Part shown: one piece after another, positions 61,904 through 64,000 of the stretch
Layout: each line of letters begins with the position of its first letter
Numbering within the stretch: position 1 is the first letter of the stretch
Assembly: GCA_047125605.1 (NCBI GenBank)
Contig: CP138932.1
Span: forward strand, 2,480,001 to 2,544,000
Reading direction: 5' to 3'
DNA from: JAKVBK01 sp022447275
GTDB taxonomy: Bacteria > Pseudomonadota > Alphaproteobacteria > Rhodobacterales > Rhodobacteraceae
DNA: 64,000 nucleotides
Made by a program: the position numbers and the translations under genes
Notes under the pieces: model-generated
Database searches by the model: none
What the model was told of the DNA's origin: nothing
What the model saw: only the letters and a program-made list of their open reading frames with translations

Positions 61904-63301
61904 ATGAACTGGGATGAATTCGCCGATTGGAGCCGCCAGATTGCCGATTGGGGCGCGGCCTATCACAAGAGCCTACGGGATCGGCCCGTGCGGGCACAAA
62001 CCGTCTATGGCGAGATTGCGGCGCAGTTGCAGGATACGCCGCCCGAAACCGGCGAAGACATGTCGGTGATTCTGGAGGATTTCGAGCAGATCGTGATGCC
62101 CGGCATGACCCATTGGCAGCATCCCCGCTTCTTTGCCTACTTCTCTGCCAATGCAGCACCGCCCTCCATTCTGGCCGAGCAGTTGGTCAATACGGTCGCC
62201 GCGCAGTGCATGCTGTGGCAGACATCGCCCGCTGCCACCGAGGTGGAAGGGGTGATGGTGGACTGGCTGCGCCAGGCTCTGGGCCTTGCCGAAGGCTATA
62301 CCGGTGTCATTCAGGACAGCGCTTCGTCAGCCACCCTCTCTGCCGTGCTGACAATGCGGGAACGGGCCACGGGCTTTACCGGAAACCGCGAGGGGCTTTC
62401 AACCAAAGGGCAGCTGCGGATTTATTGCTCTGAAGGGGTGCATTCCTCGATTGACCGCGCCTGCTGGGTGGCAGGCATCGGGCAGGACAATCTGGTGAAA
62501 CTGCCCACCGCCGGGCTACGTCACGCCATGGATACTGACGCGCTTGAGGCCGCGATTGAGGCCGATCTCGCCGCGGGCCACGTGCCTGCGGGGATCATCG
62601 CAATCACGGGCGGTACCGGCGTAGGGGCCAGCGACAGCCTCGCCCCAGTTTTGGCGATTGCAAAGGCCCATGACCTCTACACCCATCTGGACGCGGCATG
62701 GGCGGGCGCCGCCATGATCTGCCCAGAGATTCGCGAAGACTTCTGGGCGGGCGTCGATGGCTATGACAGCATCGTCTTTAATCCGCACAAGTGGATGGGG
62801 GCCCAGTTCGACTGTTCGATCCAGTTCCTGCGGGACCCGACCGCCCAACTCAACACTCTCAAGATCGAGCCGGAATACCTGAAAACATCCGGCAATGCGG
62901 TGGTGAATTACTCGGAATGGACGATCCCGCTGGGCCGTCGCTTCCGGGCGCTCAAGATCTGGTTCCTGCTGCGCTCCTACGGCCTTGAGGCGCTGCGCGC
63001 GCGGATCCGCAATCACGTGGCCTGGTCTGAGGCTCTGTGCGAGCAACTGCGCGTCCTCGACGGGTTCGAAATCACCTCGGAGCCGATCCTCAGCTTGTTC
63101 TCGTTTCGCTGTCCCGGCGATGACGCCACCCAACAGCGACTGGTCGATGCGCTCAATGATGATGGCCGGATCTACCTGACCCAAGGGGCGCTCGATGGCC
63201 GCAAGGTCATCCGCTTTCAGGTTGGGCAATTCGATACCACGCAGGAAGACGTGCTGGGCGCATGTGACGTGATCCGCGACGTCTGGGAAGGGCTGGAATG
63301 A
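61904..63301 (+). CDS. PLP-dependent aromatic-L-amino-acid decarboxylase-like
   Basis: A 465-residue group II decarboxylase. It contains the aromatic-substrate block PGMTHWQHPRFFAYFSANAAPPSILAEQLVNTVAAQCMLWQTSPAATEVEGVMVDWLR, HLDAAWAGAAMICPEIRE, and the Schiff-base Lys in FNPHKWMGAQFD (about Lys296). The family converts DOPA, tyrosine, tryptophan or phenylalanine to amines. Placed between ring-cleavage dioxygenase and FAH-like genes of the hpa operon, it probably makes dopamine or tyramine, which after amine oxidation yields 3,4- or 4-hydroxyphenylacetate, the pathway substrate. The start of the next gene overlaps by four bases. Confidence 0.9.
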   Translation: MNWDEFADWSRQIADWGAAYHKSLRDRPVRAQTVYGEIAAQLQDTPPETGEDMSVILEDFEQIVMPGMTHWQHPRFFAYFSANAAPPSILAEQLVNTVAAQCMLWQTSPAATEVEGVMVDWLRQALGLAEGYTGVIQDSASSATLSAVLTMRERATGFTGNREGLSTKGQLRIYCSEGVHSSIDRACWVAGIGQDNLVKLPTAGLRHAMDTDALEAAIEADLAAGHVPAGIIAITGGTGVGASDSLAPVLAIAKAHDLYTHLDAAWAGAAMICPEIREDFWAGVDGYDSIVFNPHKWMGAQFDCSIQFLRDPTAQLNTLKIEPEYLKTSGNAVVNYSEWTIPLGRRFRALKIWFLLRSYGLEALRARIRNHVAWSEALCEQLRVLDGFEITSEPILSLFSFRCPGDDATQQRLVDALNDDGRIYLTQGALDGRKVIRFQVGQFDTTQEDVLGACDVIRDVWEGLE

Positions 63302-64000
63302 AGTTCGCAACCTTTACCAGCGCAGGGCGTCAGCACTATGGGGCCGTCACAGCGGAGGGCATGATCGCGCTCGACGGCGAGGTACCAGACTGGCCCACGC
63401 TGTGGGATGCGGTGCGGGCCGGTGGGCTTGGGCGGCTCGAACAGGCGGCACAGGGGCGCGCGCCCACCCACAGGGATTATGCCTTTGACATGGTGCTGCC
63501 CGGCCTGCGCCGCATCCTGTGCGTCGGCGTCAACTTTCCCAACCGCAACGCCGAATACAAAGACGGCAGCGCGCAGCCGCCGCACATGTCGCTTTTCCCG
63601 CGTTTCGCCAGCGGCTTTACCGGGCATGACCAGCCCCTGATCCGGCCCCCTGAAAGCCACCAGCTGGATTACGAAGGCGAGGTTGCGATTGTCATTGGCA
63701 AAGGGGGGCGGCGTATCCCGCAAGCGCAGGCCTATGAACACATCGCGGCGCTGACAATCTGCAACGAGGGCACGATCCGCGATTGGGTCCGTCATGCAAA
63801 GTTCAACGTAACCCAGGGCAAGAACTGGGACAAATCTGGCGCGTTGGGGCCTTGGTTGGTGCCGTTCAAGCAAGCTCAACAGCTGGATGGAGCGCGCATC
63901 GTCACCCGCGTCAATGGCGAGGTCCGGCAGGACGACACATTGAGCAGGATGCTGTTCCCAATCCGCCAGCAGATCGAATACATCTCCACATTCATGGCGC
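63298..64000 (+). CDS. FAH-family hydrolase/decarboxylase, HpaG-like (cut by window end)
   Basis: At least 234 residues are visible before the window ends. It starts at ATG 63298 within the stop of the previous gene. Landmarks of the fumarylacetoacetate hydrolase fold: ILCVGVNFPNRNAEYKDG, LDYEGEVAIVIGKGGRRIPQAQAYEHIAALTICNEGTIRDWVRHAKFNVTQGKNWDKSGALGPWLVP and ARIVTRVNGEVRQDDTLSRMLF. In the homoprotocatechuate pathway an enzyme of this fold (HpaG) decarboxylates and isomerises 5-oxopent-3-ene-1,2,5-tricarboxylate. Context makes that role likely, but the family has many activities and a further hpa gene could follow. Confidence 0.85.
   Translation, partial: MKFATFTSAGRQHYGAVTAEGMIALDGEVPDWPTLWDAVRAGGLGRLEQAAQGRAPTHRDYAFDMVLPGLRRILCVGVNFPNRNAEYKDGSAQPPHMSLFPRFASGFTGHDQPLIRPPESHQLDYEGEVAIVIGKGGRRIPQAQAYEHIAALTICNEGTIRDWVRHAKFNVTQGKNWDKSGALGPWLVPFKQAQQLDGARIVTRVNGEVRQDDTLSRMLFPIRQQIEYISTFMA

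Noticed and set aside
1..64000. CRISPR array
   Set aside because: No regularly spaced direct repeats with unique spacers were seen; the island palindromes at 17716-17885 have only four copies of short, imperfect motifs and no cas genes are nearby.

Overview
The window looks like chromosomal or large-replicon DNA of an alphaproteobacterium, most likely a marine Rhodobacterales (Roseobacter-group) species. I infer this from protein resemblance (NDUFA9-like protein, HU, TRAP and polyamine-type ABC systems, aggregation-factor-core-like protein) and from ABC/TRAP-rich catabolic islands; no rRNA or species marker is present.

Region 1 (1-13.4 kb) is a surface-polysaccharide locus of moderate, locally AT-rich composition: the end of a glycosyltransferase, a GT4-like glycosyltransferase, a Wzx-like flippase, a Wzy-like polymerase, a LacI regulator, a GDP-mannose 3,5-epimerase-like gene broken by one in-frame stop, a 2OG-Fe(II) oxygenase, a UDP-glucuronate 4-epimerase and UDP-glucose dehydrogenase. 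Long gene-poor gaps hold at least two decayed IS5-family transposases.

Region 2 (13.8-16.8 kb) has an ABC-2 exporter pair, an NDUFA9-like protein and tRNA-Leu(CAG). Region 3 (16.77-21.63 kb) is a small integrative element in that tRNA gene: 16-bp att repeats, paired putative integrase arm sites at both ends, a tyrosine recombinase, three small exported proteins of unknown function, and a cluster of palindromic repeats.

Region 4 (22.9-34.1 kb) is the second half of the polysaccharide system: an O-antigen-ligase/polymerase-like protein, a PPP-type phosphatase, a Wzz/tyrosine-autokinase, a LysM protein with an AlgX/AlgJ-like region, and an outer-membrane beta-barrel plus Wza-like export protein on the other strand. 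Region 5 (35-42 kb) holds AMP nucleosidase, HU, an EamA transporter, an AT-rich RsbS-RsbT-GGDEF/EAL signalling module (the last gene frameshifted) and a small secreted protein.

Region 6 (42.3-64 kb) is GC-richer and catabolic. One operon (FAH-family protein, nitroreductase, TRAP transporter, intradiol dioxygenase) with a divergent YciI protein suggests hydroxyquinol-type aromatic degradation. Next come a phytanoyl-CoA-dioxygenase-like gene, a GNAT/GntR pair, a complete polyamine-type ABC transporter and an Asp/Glu/hydantoin racemase. The window ends in a homoprotocatechuate meta-cleavage operon (hpaR | hpaF-hpaE-extradiol dioxygenase-aromatic amino acid decarboxylase-FAH protein), cut at the right edge.
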